A DNA stretch of 64,000 nt from Lithodes maja (lineage: Eukaryota; Arthropoda; Malacostraca; Decapoda; Lithodidae), in the NCBI GenBank assembly GCA_037953745.1, contig JBAKBP010000765.1:186001-250000 (forward strand). The letters are read 5' to 3'. The notes under the pieces are model-generated. The model had not been told where the DNA came from, did no database searches, and worked only from the letters and a program-made list of their open reading frames with translations. A program made the position numbers and the translations under genes. Of this stretch, positions 1-10,664 are shown in pieces (the stretch's first letter is position 1; each line of letters opens with the position of its first letter).

Positions 1-1442
1 CTAGTGCGGGGTCCAGACAGATTCAAGACTCAGAGCTCACCTCACTGTCGTACCCTTCGGACCCCCTTGATATCTATCCCTCTCAACCCCACTTAGAAAC
101 TTTCTCTCTTACTTTGTATACCTTCTTTCCACTACTTCACCAATCTATTTAATTATCCCATCCCCTTGATAGACCTTATATCTATTATTGTATTAACGAC
201 GAGCTCTAAGATAATTAGATAGGATTTTGGGCCTTATGCAGAGACATAATTGTTAATGAGACCTAGGAAGCTTTTTTGTTGTCTCATATTTGGTGGTTTC
301 ATGCTTGCTGGTGTGTTCTTGTGTCAGGTTAGCAGGGGCTAGACCGGAGGGGGGGCTTTTTGCGATCCTTTAAGTAAAGTCTGCTGGTGCGAGTCCTGTG
401 GACCCGCACGACTTTACTAGGATACCCATGGGAGTCTGGGGGCATTTTCTTGTCTGTGTCCCTGTGTGTCTAGTGTTGTGTTGTGTGAGGGCCCTTGCCT
501 AGCCCACTCAGCACTGCGCTAGCACGTCTTGCTTTTGTTTTAGGGTCGCCAGGAGAGAGTCAGATACTTGCGATCTGAGTCTCTCAAGAGAGCACCCTTT
601 CAATTAGAGTAATTTGGCGCACAGCCTTGGGAACGTCCCTAGGCTAGAGCAGGTGGCTCAGCCCGGGTATCCGAAGCCTATATCCTTCCGGCTAGACCTC
701 TGCCACCTGGCAGATTAACAGCTAGTGGTTTATTATCTCTGTATGCTTGTTATTGTGCCACAGTTTACCGTGTTTGTGAGCATTGTGAGTCAGGGTGTGG
801 CTTAGAGACTCTGTCCGAGCAGGCTTGCCTGACTAAGAGTGAGAAGCACACCTGTATGTGGTTATGTTGCGAGTTGCTGCCTTTATTTAATTATACCTAT
901 GCCATTATACACTGTATGGCCTATCACTAGTATTTATTCCTGCTTATGAGTTAAGAGTTCTCTAAATCCGTAACGTACTTTCTTTGCTAAGCATCAGATC
1001 CTACAGTAGCCGCATGCAGTTTAGAAACCCGCATCTTGTCTACCGGTACGATGTTTTGAGGACTGTTTGCTTTCACCTTCTTTCACGCAGGGGTGATTAG
1101 TTGTATTAATTAACGTAACGTTAAATGTACTTTCTTCTAGTTTGTTATTAAATTGTTTCTGTAATTTAATTCCGTCATCTATCTTTTCCTTGAAGCTTTA
1201 AGTCAACTTAATTGTGTGATCTTTTATATAGCCTGCTTGACTATCAGCAGTCTATAGTGCGTGCACCCTGTAACCGAGTCATAGGATACCTCGTTGTCCA
1301 GGCAGGACTCTTGACGGTTTAGGGTGGTTTGTTGCCTGTGTTTATAGATAAGGGTTGGATCTAGCGTTTTCCGTTGTTGCTTGTTGCCGCATACCTAGTC
1401 CAATAGAAAGAGCCCAGTGTTTATATATCCCAGGACGTAACA
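1..1442 (+). repeat. 5' LTR of element A (3' 1.4 kb)
   Basis: The sequence ends CGTAACA directly before the primer-binding site. Positions 1-210 recur at 8253-8462, and the whole stretch is matched in inverted orientation by the LTR of element C (29852-31748). It contains the conserved stem-loop at 553-585 described in the findings. The left part of this LTR lies outside the window. Confidence 0.9.
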
Positions 1443-1444
1443 AA

Positions 1445-1456
1445 TGGCGACCTTGC
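1445..1456 (+). promoter_or_regulatory. Primer-binding site of element A
   Basis: TGGCGACCTTGC starts two bases after the LTR end. The first eight bases match the TGGCGACC primer-binding site known from the mdg1/412 group, which uses an arginine tRNA. The same motif follows the LTR in elements B, C and F. Confidence 0.75.
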
Positions 1457-1657
1457 ATAGGATTTAATGAACAGAGGAATATAGTGGTCATTTGTTTTGA
1501 GATTCCTTATGATTAGAGGAATACAGTGGACATAGAGTTTTTTTTTTGGAGCAACCAATCTAACACATTAAAGACTTTAAATAACATTAGTATATACAAA
1601 CTTGCATAGGAGATAAGGCACATTCTATAACCGTGATAATTACTGCAGTACACAAAC

Positions 1658-3139
1658 ATGTCTAATACATCAGAACACAGTGATGGGTCAGGTCACGATA
1701 CGGGCTGGGAGGGAGAAAGACCTGTGGAGTGGCTAGTCGATAGCAAGGAGGGTGCTAGAAGATTTTTAGAGGTGCCCCTTACCGCTGCCAGGGTGTTGAA
1801 GCTGAATAAGTATGGCTTAAAGTGTGTGGCAGGTCTTCAGGGTCACCAGGGTTTAAGTAGCATGAGGAAAGATCAGCTGAGGTCTTTGATATTGGGTTTA
1901 GAAGGGAGAGACCTGGGTGGAGAGGCGACTGGGGGCCCCGGTCCCCAGCCCCCCCTCCACTCTACCCCCGTATCAAACGTCAGGGTGCCTGAATTTAGTA
2001 CATACCCCCAAGTTGATGGTCAATGGCAGCGTGGAATTCAATCACAGGGACCCTCCCCATTAAATGCATCCTCCCCTCCTCAAGGGTTGACTCCAGATTT
2101 GTTGTTTCGGCTTGAGATGGCCAAGGTTGAGGCTGCTAGAGCTCAGGTTGAGGCTGCCGAGAGACAGGCTAGAGCTCAGGTTGAGGCTGCCGAGAGACAG
2201 GCTAGTGTGCAGGCTGAGGCTGCAGAGAGAACAGCTATACGAGAGGCTGAACTGCAGGCAGAGTCTACTAGGTATCGGGCTGACAGGGAGCTGGAGAGAT
2301 CTCGAGTGGAGGTAACAGGGCGAAATATTGGGGGAGGTAACAGACATCGGGACCAATCATTGTCGCACCTGCTTAAACTAGTTCCTGTGTTCGATGAATT
2401 ATGTGTGACTGAGTTTTTTATGCGATTTGAGAAGAAGTGTCAGGAACACCAGTGGCCTCAGGAAAAGTGGGCAGCATTAGTTTCATCAAGACTCCTAGGA
2501 AAGGGGCTAAAAGTGTATGATGCACTACCTTTAGAGTCCTGTGTAGTTTATGATGAGCTAAAGAAGGCTGTGCTACGGGCCTATGAGTTACAACCAGAAA
2601 CTTACCGCTTGAAGTTTCGGGGTGTTACTAAGGGCAAGGATAGTACCTTCCTAGAACACGCCCGGGACTTGTCTGATGCACTACGACATTGGCTGCGTTC
2701 TGAGAGGGCAGCTACTTTTGAGGAGTTGAGTGAGCTGGTTCTCTTGGAGCAGTTCTTTAAGTGCGCAGGCGGGGACTTAACATTAAATATAAAGGAAAAA
2801 AATCCTAGAACTCTCCAGGAGGCAGCAGAAATGACTGACCTCCGACTGTCATTAACTCGAGGGTGCGGAGCAGCAGCTAGGAGTGAGTTGGGTGCAAAGG
2901 ATCGTACCCCTCCCCTCCCAAGAATTTTGATACACATAAATACACAAAACCATCTAGCACTGACAATAAAACTGAACATAAACCAAATACCGTCCCGTAT
3001 AAGAAGTCTAATGGTACCTCCCACTCCCAAGGGAAACCAAAGAGTAAAGAGTGCTTTGCATGTCACAAGGAGGGTCACTTTGCAAATGCTTGTCCGAACA
3101 AGCCACCAAACAAGGTTGTGTCATTGGCCCGCAGCATAG
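1658..3139 (+). pseudogene. gag: gag of element A, frameshifted near its zinc knuckle
   Basis: This encodes the structural Gag polyprotein that would package the element RNA in cytoplasmic particles. The ATG at 1658 opens a frame matching the Gag of elements B, C and F. Residues about 160-215 are a highly charged coiled-coil built from near-identical 11-residue units (RAQVEAAERQA). Residues about 225-400 resemble a gypsy capsid. At about 2919 a run of four Cs replaces the five found in element C. From there the reading frame is wrong, so the CCHC knuckle (nucleotides about 3051-3092) is lost from this frame. The last 70 or so residues are therefore meaningless. Confidence 0.85.
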
Positions 3140-3537
3140 GGGTGTCGCCTATATCTTCTGAGTTTGCCAAGGGTAATTCGTCAGAGGTTGGGACACAGCC
3201 TGTGTTCAAGAGTCCGGAAGGCTCGAACCCTGTCCGCGACGTCTTTGGGGGTCATAGAGGGCATGGTTTTGTGAGGTGGGCTGGCGAAAGGCGAGGAGTT
3301 AAGCTATTGCGTGATACTGGGGCTTCTCAGACCTTGTTAAGGAACTTTACTGGTAGACCGATTAACGCTGCTCGGGTGGTGGTAGTTCAGGGGATCAATG
3401 CTACGAAGTCCTACCCGCTGGTGCGGATGGAGCTGGAGGTGGATGGTGTGGCGAAGGAGCTGGATGTCGGAATTGTAGGTGCCTGTTGGGGGTGTCGACC
3501 TCCTCCTCGGCAACGACTTTGCGGTGCCTGCTTCTAA
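3118..3537 (+). pseudogene. Aspartic protease segment of element A pol
   Basis: This is the retroviral-type aspartic protease that would cleave Gag-Pol. The active-site motif RDTGASQTLL lies at residues about 63-72, followed by a conserved VVVVQGINATKSYPL strand region. The frame runs from the zinc-knuckle region. It breaks at about 3477, where a short deletion relative to element C (which reads GIVENLPV) shifts the frame into a nonsense tail. The second half of the protease continues in the overlapping frame that opens at 3479. Confidence 0.8.
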
Positions 3538-4429
3538 GGTTTCACCCTTGGTCGTTGCCGAGAAGGCGGCCGACGTTATTAGGGAGGAACAGGAGTGGGT
3601 TGAGAAGTGTAGCGTACACACCATGGCGTGTGTTGTGATGCGTTCTCAGACATCCGCAGCCTTGCAGCCACCACCTCAGTCTATCAAACCGCGGAGGAAA
3701 GGTCACAAGAAAACGGGAAGTGTTGGTCAATTGGAGAGTTTTGAGCCGGCAGTGTTTCTTGGTGACTCATTATTGGCACCTATGTTAGAGTCTGGAGAGG
3801 CCCCGGGGCCTGTCACCGCTAGTGCAGGTGCAGGGCAGGAAGAGACTCTGCGATCGCAGCGTGAGGAAAGGATGGCTCAGCGGGACATTGGAGGTGGAAA
3901 CAAATTATTTAAGATGAACTTGGATAATCTCGCACCTGCTGATATATGTTCCTTGCAGCTGGAAGATCCTGAAGTTAGGGCGTGTGGTAATGGTGCTGTC
4001 GAACTGGAGAGCGATGGGGATGCGCAGCCTGGTGATTTTTTCTTGTCCGAGGGGATCTTGTATCGGAGACATCAGGATCCCAAGAGAAAGTGGGATGGCG
4101 GGTCAGGATTAGTGGACCAGTTAGTAGTACCGAGGGTGTGCCGTGAGAGCTTATTGAGATTAGCTCATGATGTGCCTTTGGCAGGGCACCTGAGGGCATG
4201 TAAGACGGAGGCAGCTCTGAGCAAGCTTTTCTGGTGGCCTGAGTTAAAGGCGAGTGTCGTGTCATGGGTGTCACAGTGTCACACTTGTCAAGTTGTTGGG
4301 AAACCCAATCAGGTCATCCCGAGAGCCCCGTTACAACCCATCCCTGTCATTGGGCCGCCCTTCAGCAAAGTAGTTATCGATATGGTTGGCCCATTGCCCC
4401 CACTAGTGCCGGCAATACATTTTTACTAA
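3479..4429 (+). pseudogene. Protease C-terminus, linker and integrase zinc domain of element A
   Basis: The start of this frame completes the protease (GVDLLLGNDFAVP). A variable linker follows, then the integrase N-terminal HHCC zinc-binding region (H in LAHDVPLAGHL, C..C in CHTCQ, residues about 230-280), and then VIDMVGPLPP with the first catalytic Asp. The frame ends because a C-run has five Cs at about 4400 where element C has six. The core continues in another frame from about 4404. Integrase appears here before any RT sequence. Confidence 0.8.
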
Positions 4430-6741
4430 CTGTAATGGATGTAGCAACACGGTATCCAGATGCTTACCCCATGCGCAACGGGATGGCTAAGACTGTTGTC
4501 AAAAACCTACTTGTCTATTTCTCTCGTTATGGCTACCCTCAGGAGATCCAGTCTGATCAGAGATCCAATTTTACTTCTGCTCTGTTTAAGCAGACCATGC
4601 AGCAACATGGGATAGTGTCTGTGGTGTCATCTGCCTACCATCCCGAGAGTCAGGGAGTTTTGGAAAGGTGGCACTCGACTCTCAAGAGTATGTTGCGGTG
4701 TTATTGCATGGAAAATGGGAAGGACTGGGATCTAGGTCTCCCATACGTTTTATTTGCTGCGAGAGAAGTACCTGGGGAGAGCTTGGGATTTAGCCCGAAC
4801 GAGTTGGTTTTTGGACACAGGGTCAGGGGGCCCCTCCACATAGTCAAGGAGATCTGGGAGGGAGTCACAAAGCCATGCTCGCTTCTAAAGTATGTAGTTG
4901 AAAGCCGTGAGAGAATGCTAAAGAGCTTGGAGGTAGCAGGTCGGAACCTTAAGAGTTCACAAGCTCAGATGAAGGACAGATACAACCAGAAGGTGAAACT
5001 GAGGGAGTTTGAAGTAGATCAGGAGGTACTGATACTACTGCCTCTGGTGGGACACCCCTTGTCTGCCAAGTATTCTGGTCCATATCGGGTTGTAAGGAAG
5101 GTTTCTGATCTCGACTATTTAGTAGCTACTCCTGATCGTAAAAAAAAGAACCAACTTTGCCATGTAAATCTGATGAAAGAGTATGTGAGGCGCCCCTCCG
5201 AGCCTCTCACTGTCCCGGTGTGGATCTGCAGCGATCGTGGTGGAGAAGGAGGAAGGGACAGTCAAGCTGCGGGGGAGGATAATTGGGATTGTCATGTTTC
5301 CGCGGATCAGTGGGCGGGGAATTCTAGACAAGTGGCTCACGAGTTGATATTGCACCTGCCTGAGCAACAGTGTGTAGCTGTGCAGCAGTTGTTTGATTCA
5401 AACCCAGCTGTTTTCGCGGAGCATCCTGGCATCACTACTCAAGCGGTGCACGATGTCGATGTTGGGGACCACCCGCCCTTTAAATCAGTGCCATACCGTG
5501 TTCCGCCTATTAAATTACCAGCACTTAGGGAAGAGCTGGATTATATGCTGAAACGTGGGCTGATTTCTGAGGGTACAGTAAGGTGGACTTCCCCAGTCAC
5601 ACTGCAGCCCAAACTAGATGGCAAGGTGCGGTTTTGTATAGATTTCCGCAGGTTGAATGGTTTATCCCCCACAAATGCCTACCCTCTCCCTCGCGTGGAC
5701 GATAGTGTGGATAAGATAGGAAAAGCCAAGTTCCTCACTAAGATAGACCTTGTTAAGGGTTATTGGCAAGTGCCCTTGTCTGAGCGAGCGCGAGAGGTGT
5801 GTGGGTTTGTGGTGGACGGTGCCACATATCGTTGCCATGTTATGCCATACGGGCTGAAAAATGCCCCTGCAACGTTTCAGAAATTAATGAACGACATTGT
5901 AGCCGACATTCCCAACTGTACGGTGTACCTAGATGATGTCATAATATACGACAATGATTTTAACAGTCACTGTGCACACATCGGACAGCTTTTTAATACA
6001 CTGAATGAAGCAGGTTTGGTGGTAAACCTGGGTAAGTGCGATTTTGTCAAAGCCACAGTTTTGTACCTGGGGTTCGAGGTGGGGATGGGTGAGGTGTGCC
6101 CTCCACAGACAAAGATCAAAGCCATCGATCAGTTTCCCCAGCCTACGACTAAGAAACAAATCATGCGGTTTCTAGGTATGATAGGCTATTATTGTCGCTT
6201 CATCAAAGGCTATTCGACTGTACTTGCACCTTTAACTGACTTATTATCTAAGGACAAGAAGTTCCGGTGGTCTCCTGAGTGTGCAGAGGCATTTTCCTTG
6301 GTGAAACACCTGTTATGTACCCACCCCATACTCAGGGCCCCAGACTTCAGCAGACCATTTCAGCTGGCGACTGATGCCAGTGGCGTAGGGGCTGGGGCTG
6401 TCTTGTTACAGACAGATGATGAAGGTATCGAACATCCAGTGAGTTTTTACAGTAAAAAATTCAATAGTGCACAAAGGAATTACTCTGTAATTGAAAAAGA
6501 ACTCCTGGCGATAGTGCTGGCGCTCAGGCACTTCGATGTATATGTTCCTGCTTTCGGACCAGTCGTAGTGGTTTATACCGATCATCACCCTCTGAAATTC
6601 TTGAATCAGTTTCATAACCGGAATATGAGGCTGACCAGGTGGTCACTCATGCTTCAGGAGTATAATCTGGACATACGCCATATTGCCGGTTCTGACAACG
6701 TGATAGCGGATTGTCTATCAAGGGTGGATGATGTTGGTTAG
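4264..6741 (+). CDS. pol: Integrase core, RT and RNase H of element A
   Basis: The first 45 or so residues are out of frame; real homology starts at PTSAGNTFLLTVMDVATRYPD (about 4404). Integrase core motifs follow: QSDQ with the second Asp and HPESQGVLERW with the Glu. A GPY/F module (KYSGPYRVV) follows, which is a Ty3/gypsy hallmark. RT begins around PVTLQPKLDGKVRFCIDFRRLN and carries the catalytic YLDDVIIY at about 5930. RNase H has TDASG, EKELLA and YTDHHPL, ending at a stop at 6741. This part is uninterrupted over about 780 residues. One oddity is QSDQR where relatives have QSDQG. Confidence 0.9.
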   Translation: MGVTVSHLSSCWETQSGHPESPVTTHPCHWAALQQSSYRYGWPIAPTSAGNTFLLTVMDVATRYPDAYPMRNGMAKTVVKNLLVYFSRYGYPQEIQSDQRSNFTSALFKQTMQQHGIVSVVSSAYHPESQGVLERWHSTLKSMLRCYCMENGKDWDLGLPYVLFAAREVPGESLGFSPNELVFGHRVRGPLHIVKEIWEGVTKPCSLLKYVVESRERMLKSLEVAGRNLKSSQAQMKDRYNQKVKLREFEVDQEVLILLPLVGHPLSAKYSGPYRVVRKVSDLDYLVATPDRKKKNQLCHVNLMKEYVRRPSEPLTVPVWICSDRGGEGGRDSQAAGEDNWDCHVSADQWAGNSRQVAHELILHLPEQQCVAVQQLFDSNPAVFAEHPGITTQAVHDVDVGDHPPFKSVPYRVPPIKLPALREELDYMLKRGLISEGTVRWTSPVTLQPKLDGKVRFCIDFRRLNGLSPTNAYPLPRVDDSVDKIGKAKFLTKIDLVKGYWQVPLSERAREVCGFVVDGATYRCHVMPYGLKNAPATFQKLMNDIVADIPNCTVYLDDVIIYDNDFNSHCAHIGQLFNTLNEAGLVVNLGKCDFVKATVLYLGFEVGMGEVCPPQTKIKAIDQFPQPTTKKQIMRFLGMIGYYCRFIKGYSTVLAPLTDLLSKDKKFRWSPECAEAFSLVKHLLCTHPILRAPDFSRPFQLATDASGVGAGAVLLQTDDEGIEHPVSFYSKKFNSAQRNYSVIEKELLAIVLALRHFDVYVPAFGPVVVVYTDHHPLKFLNQFHNRNMRLTRWSLMLQEYNLDIRHIAGSDNVIADCLSRVDDVG

Positions 6742-7063
6742 ACTGCCTCAGGATTGAGGGTTGAGTGTGGAGGAAAATAGGCTGTCACTGTAGTTCAGCC
6801 GAAAAAAACAAATTAAAAAAGCAAAATCCTTATAAAAACTCTTTATTTTTATAACGTGTAGAATTTTGTAGAAGATGTTGTAGCAGTATCTAAGTTGAAT
6901 GTTTTCGCTTATTGTCGCTAAGTTAGTTGAACTTGCTCGGTGGAGCGCAACAGTCTTTATTTTTTTATATATAGTGCCTTGTGTCGCAACAGTGTGTGGT
7001 ACTATGAGAAGCTTTCTGTTAGATATGAAGAACTTAGTCAAGGGTCTTATATCTTGGGGGAGG
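6742..7063 (+). other. 3' untranslated spacer and polypurine tract of element A
   Basis: I see no coding sequence in this spacer between the pol stop and the 3' LTR. It ends in the purine run CTTGGGGGAGG (about 7053-7063), the expected plus-strand primer, immediately followed by TGTGACG of the LTR. Element B has the equivalent tract next to its 3' LTR. Confidence 0.75.
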
Positions 7064-8462
7064 TGTGACGCTTCTGAATAGTAGCCACGTGCGGGCATGC
7101 GCGCGCGTCGGCTGCCCAGCCGTTTAGAAACCGGCTGGTGGCAGCCGGCCGGCCGGCTTTTCCTTAGTATATATCCTACGACAATGTAACTAATGTCTGG
7201 GATATTCTTATGTTGTTTCACAGCTTGTAGCTGCCCTTATTCTTAACCAACGCATCTTAGAATATTTTATTCTCGATAGTTGATTGTTTCATTATAATAT
7301 ATAAGATTAAAATGTAAAACTTGCAAACTAAACAAACCAAAATTGGGACAAGGACAATATAAAGTCAAATTAAATTATCAAAATTAGATAGATATAAGTC
7401 TGTAAGATGTAAGTCTAGTGAGAGTGGGAGGAGACGAGCGGGAGAGAGAGACCGGCTGGGGGACGTTGCTTCGCGCGGAGAGTCTAGCTTGGGATGAGCC
7501 TGATGTTGCCAAATGCATTTAACCCGGGAGCTGCGGGGAGACTCTTAAGAGTTCCCCCGGCGGACTGCGGGAAGACTCTTGAGAGTAAGTAAAATAAAAA
7601 ATCAACTTTTGACATCGAAAAAAAAAAAAAAAAAAAAAATATTTTTAAATTTTTTTATTTTTTTTTGGCCCCTGGGCCATGCAAAATCTCAGTCCTCTAC
7701 CTCCCCTCCTTCCCCACTTTCCTCCTCTCCTTCAGTTATCACCTATTTTCCCTATTATTCCCTTATTCTGAGGTATATTTTCGTGCTAACATTAGCGAGT
7801 TGCAAGCAGGGTGTTGTCATCACTGATGGCAAGCGAGTGCAAGAGAGAGAGAGAGAGTATCGATCGACTGTGTCTCAGTGGCCTTGGGGGAAATTGGCGG
7901 GAAAGCAGTTTGCCTCACCCATACATTATACAACTCGCGGGCTATATCTCCGATTTTGACCATCCAAACGCTGTTTTCACTCGTTTTATTGTTGTTTCAG
8001 GTTAATACCTTTATAATCAACCCATAATAGGTGCATATGGATAATTATTAATGCTATTAATGGTACAATGAATATTTTAGTGACGGAAACACCTCAAATA
8101 CGTCAGCACAGGGGGACGTTTTCAATTACCCCCATGCGCACTTGTTAGGTTAATGGCAACGTTAGGCTTAGTTTCGACTCACGCACGGGGTAGACGATTT
8201 TGACCCGGCAACTGTGTTGAGTGTTGCCAAGCCTGGGATGTATTCTGCATGCCTAGTGCGGGGTCCAGACAGATTCAAGACTCAGAGCTCACCTCACTGT
8301 CGTACCCTTCGGACCCCCTTGATATCTATCCCTCTCAACCCCACTTAGAAACTTTCTCTCTTACTTTGTATACCTTCTTTCCACTACTTCACCAATCTAT
8401 TTAATTATCCCATCCCCTTGATAGACCTTATATCTATTATTGTATTAACGACGAGCTCTCAG
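7064..8462 (+). repeat. 3' LTR of element A (incomplete, with internal insertions)
   Basis: The LTR starts TGTGACG after the purine tract and runs into the N gap. Relative to the LTR of element C it carries two extra segments: about 95 bp at 7308-7402, flanked by AAGAT repeats, and about 630 bp at 7519-8153, flanked by TTAA. Without these it would be about 1.9 kb like C. The start region contains CACGTG and GCATGCGCGC motifs that could serve a promoter. Confidence 0.85.
7519..8153. mobile_element. TTAA-flanked insertion inside the A 3' LTR
   Basis: TTAA at 7519-7522 and at 8150-8153 bracket about 630 bp that is absent from the orthologous place in the LTR of element C, which reads TTGATTGCAAC where A reads TTAATGGCAAC after the insertion. 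A TTAA duplication is typical of piggyBac-type transposons. The ends (TTAACCCGGG and AGGTTAA) have only a very short inverted repeat. Inside are an A-run, a T-run and an AG-run, and no convincing ORF. It looks like a non-autonomous element. Confidence 0.6.
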
Positions 8463-8662
8463 NNNNNNNNNNNNNNNNNNNNNNNNNNNNNNNNNNNNNN
8501 NNNNNNNNNNNNNNNNNNNNNNNNNNNNNNNNNNNNNNNNNNNNNNNNNNNNNNNNNNNNNNNNNNNNNNNNNNNNNNNNNNNNNNNNNNNNNNNNNNNN
8601 NNNNNNNNNNNNNNNNNNNNNNNNNNNNNNNNNNNNNNNNNNNNNNNNNNNNNNNNNNNNNN
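8463..8662. other. Assembly gap (200 N)
   Basis: 200 consecutive Ns. Left of the gap is a plus-orientation A/C-type LTR; right of it is the minus-orientation LTR of element B, about 98 bases in from its end. The true content and length are unknown. Confidence 1.
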
Positions 8663-10383
8663 ATATGCTCCAGACAACAAAAGCACCAACGCCCTACAGA
8701 GTTATCGTCTATGGTAACGAGGTACCTTAACTCGGCGAAAGTGTACAACAGGGGTAGGCTATGAGGCTAAACTCCCTCAGACATTTATAGGTTACGTTAT
8801 TACTAAGAAATGCAATACTCAAGAAACTACGTTAATATTAAGCCTCTAATGATGTAGAATAGAAGCAGGCTAAAGGTATGACAGTGAAATGCTAAATAAC
8901 AAATGTACACGCCTACTTGAAAGCGCGTGCACTAGAATAACTGTCCCCTACTAACATGCACTAGCATGTAGCATACAAGATGTTCATGATCCAGTAGATA
9001 CCTAATAATACACATGGAAGGAACATAAATAGTAGTCACTTATTATAAGAATGAATCTATACTTGGAATAACTAAAGGTTGCAGGCAACAGTACTGCGCC
9101 GGTAGCCTACTACCGCATAGGCTACTTCGCTTCTCTCACTCTGTCTCCCCTCTGAGTCCGTATGCGCCCTACGCAACAGAACTCCGGACACAGCAGCAAA
9201 ACGACAGTGCAGTTAATTGATACATGAAAGTATTAATAGTGTTGTCTTGTGTGTGTGAGTAATGTGTATTGTAAAGTGTTACATACATAAACTTAAAGAG
9301 AGCTGCAATGCATAGTAAAATAAAGATATCACCCACTCATCATCCCCATGTGTTCTAGCTAGCAGGCCAAGTCACAGGAACAACGAGTCCCAGCACCGAA
9401 AGCGAGAACCCAGGAAAAGACTGCAGAGAACACAAGGACAGATAAATTACGTTACTCTACTATACCGGCACTACGAGCGAGCTGTAGTCTCTGGTACTGC
9501 ACTCGCTCCTGGCTCGGTAGGCAAATCAAGGCTAAGTCCTCGCCCCTCTACAGACAACTCCTGGGCATGGTCGGGCTCTTACACATGGCACTAGTCTAGT
9601 CACAAATTGGATGATGAGCTGGGCATATAACTCGTGAACATGTAGAACGTTCACCAACTATCCTCATCAAGAAGATCGCTGTTCACATTAACCCCTTAAA
9701 TCTAATACATGTAAATATATGCTTGTCCTAAGAGTAATACGAGAGGTGAGTGCTGAAACTCCTTTAGGACCTCAAGGGAAGGTTATGCATTTAAATAGAG
9801 AGAAGAATGAAATGAGAGTAATGTCGTCAGAGAGAAAGAGTGCAACCGTGAGAAATTGGGAGAGAGGGCAAGGGATGTTAGAATCTCAAAGGTTCTAGGC
9901 AACCTGGTCATAGAGCACACAGCGAGCCTCCAGGCAATGTGCTGTACGACAACATGGGCAGCCCAGGCAGCATAGGCAGGCGGCAATGTACTACCAACCC
10001 TGTCGCACCTAGCTATAAGCGCAGGGCTGCCAACCGGTCCATACGTCTGGCAACCACCCCCCCGGCAGCGTGGCGCATTGCTACCCTCTCGCTCTGAAGT
10101 CTAACTCACTCTCTCTCTCTGAATTCCTATTGTCTTATCTATCAACTTCTCTATTGATACTACATATTAAATGGAAGGTCTCGACATGGCTTAAAACAAA
10201 ACCCACCACTGGTTAGCACATGACGAGACCTTTGCAGAGATACAAAGAACATAGTTATACGTTGTCACACTCAATATAAGCAGCCAGCACGGTACAGCGG
10301 TACAGCGGTACCACACAGTGGCGGTACAGTGGAGTACCAAGGAGTACAATCAGGTTGCGTTGCCACGCACTGGGTGCGTCACA
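8663..10383 (-). repeat. 3' LTR of element B
   Basis: This is a copy of 16150-17862, ending GCGTCACA (TGTGACGC in element orientation). The conserved stem-loop lies at 9475-9508. A second perfect 8-bp stem (GTAGCCTA/TAGGCTAC) lies at about 9099-9123. The left end is in the gap. Confidence 0.92.
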
Positions 10384-10664
10384 GCCCCCCCAAGATTTTA
10401 GATAATCGACCTTAGAAGCATTATCAAAATCTGACAGGCAACCAACCGACCTGCTACCCTTAGCTGCCACTAATTGCAAAAGGTGCACAACAACTGAAGT
10501 GTGAATTATACATAAAACACAATATCGCATGCATCATGCTACAACAATAAAGACTTACAAAACTAAAAAAAAAAATTCTCGTTTATTTTATTGTTTTATA
10601 ATCTTTTTGGACGGCGTTATGATAGCCTAATTTTACTCCTGCTCAACCCACACACCGTGCACGA
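10384..10664 (-). other. 3' untranslated spacer and polypurine tract of element B
   Basis: The C-run at 10385-10391, read as CTTGGGGGGG on the minus strand, abuts the LTR and is the likely plus-strand primer. The rest, up to the pol stop, shows no coding sequence. There is no envelope gene. Confidence 0.7.

Larger units (their letters stand above)
1..8462 (+). mobile_element. Gmr1-like Ty3/gypsy LTR retrotransposon A (5' edge outside window, 3' LTR cut by gap)
   Basis: The element has a partial 5' LTR (1-1442), PBS, gag, protease, integrase, reverse transcriptase and RNase H, a purine tract, and a 3' LTR that starts TGTGACG and runs into the N gap. Window base 1 aligns with 8253 in the 3' LTR, so the two LTRs overlap over about 210 bases. 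The integrase region (about 4140-5160) precedes the RT (about 5590-6100), the order described for Gmr1-like elements. Three frameshifts break the coding region, at about 2919, 3477 and 4400. No envelope-like ORF lies between RNase H and the 3' LTR. Confidence 0.9.

Noticed and set aside
6748..7221. 157-codon minus-strand ORF at the end of element A
   Set aside because: It runs antisense across the 3' UTR, purine tract and LTR start; no recognised domain.
8418..8748. ORFs spanning the N gap
   Set aside because: They consist mainly of unknown bases.
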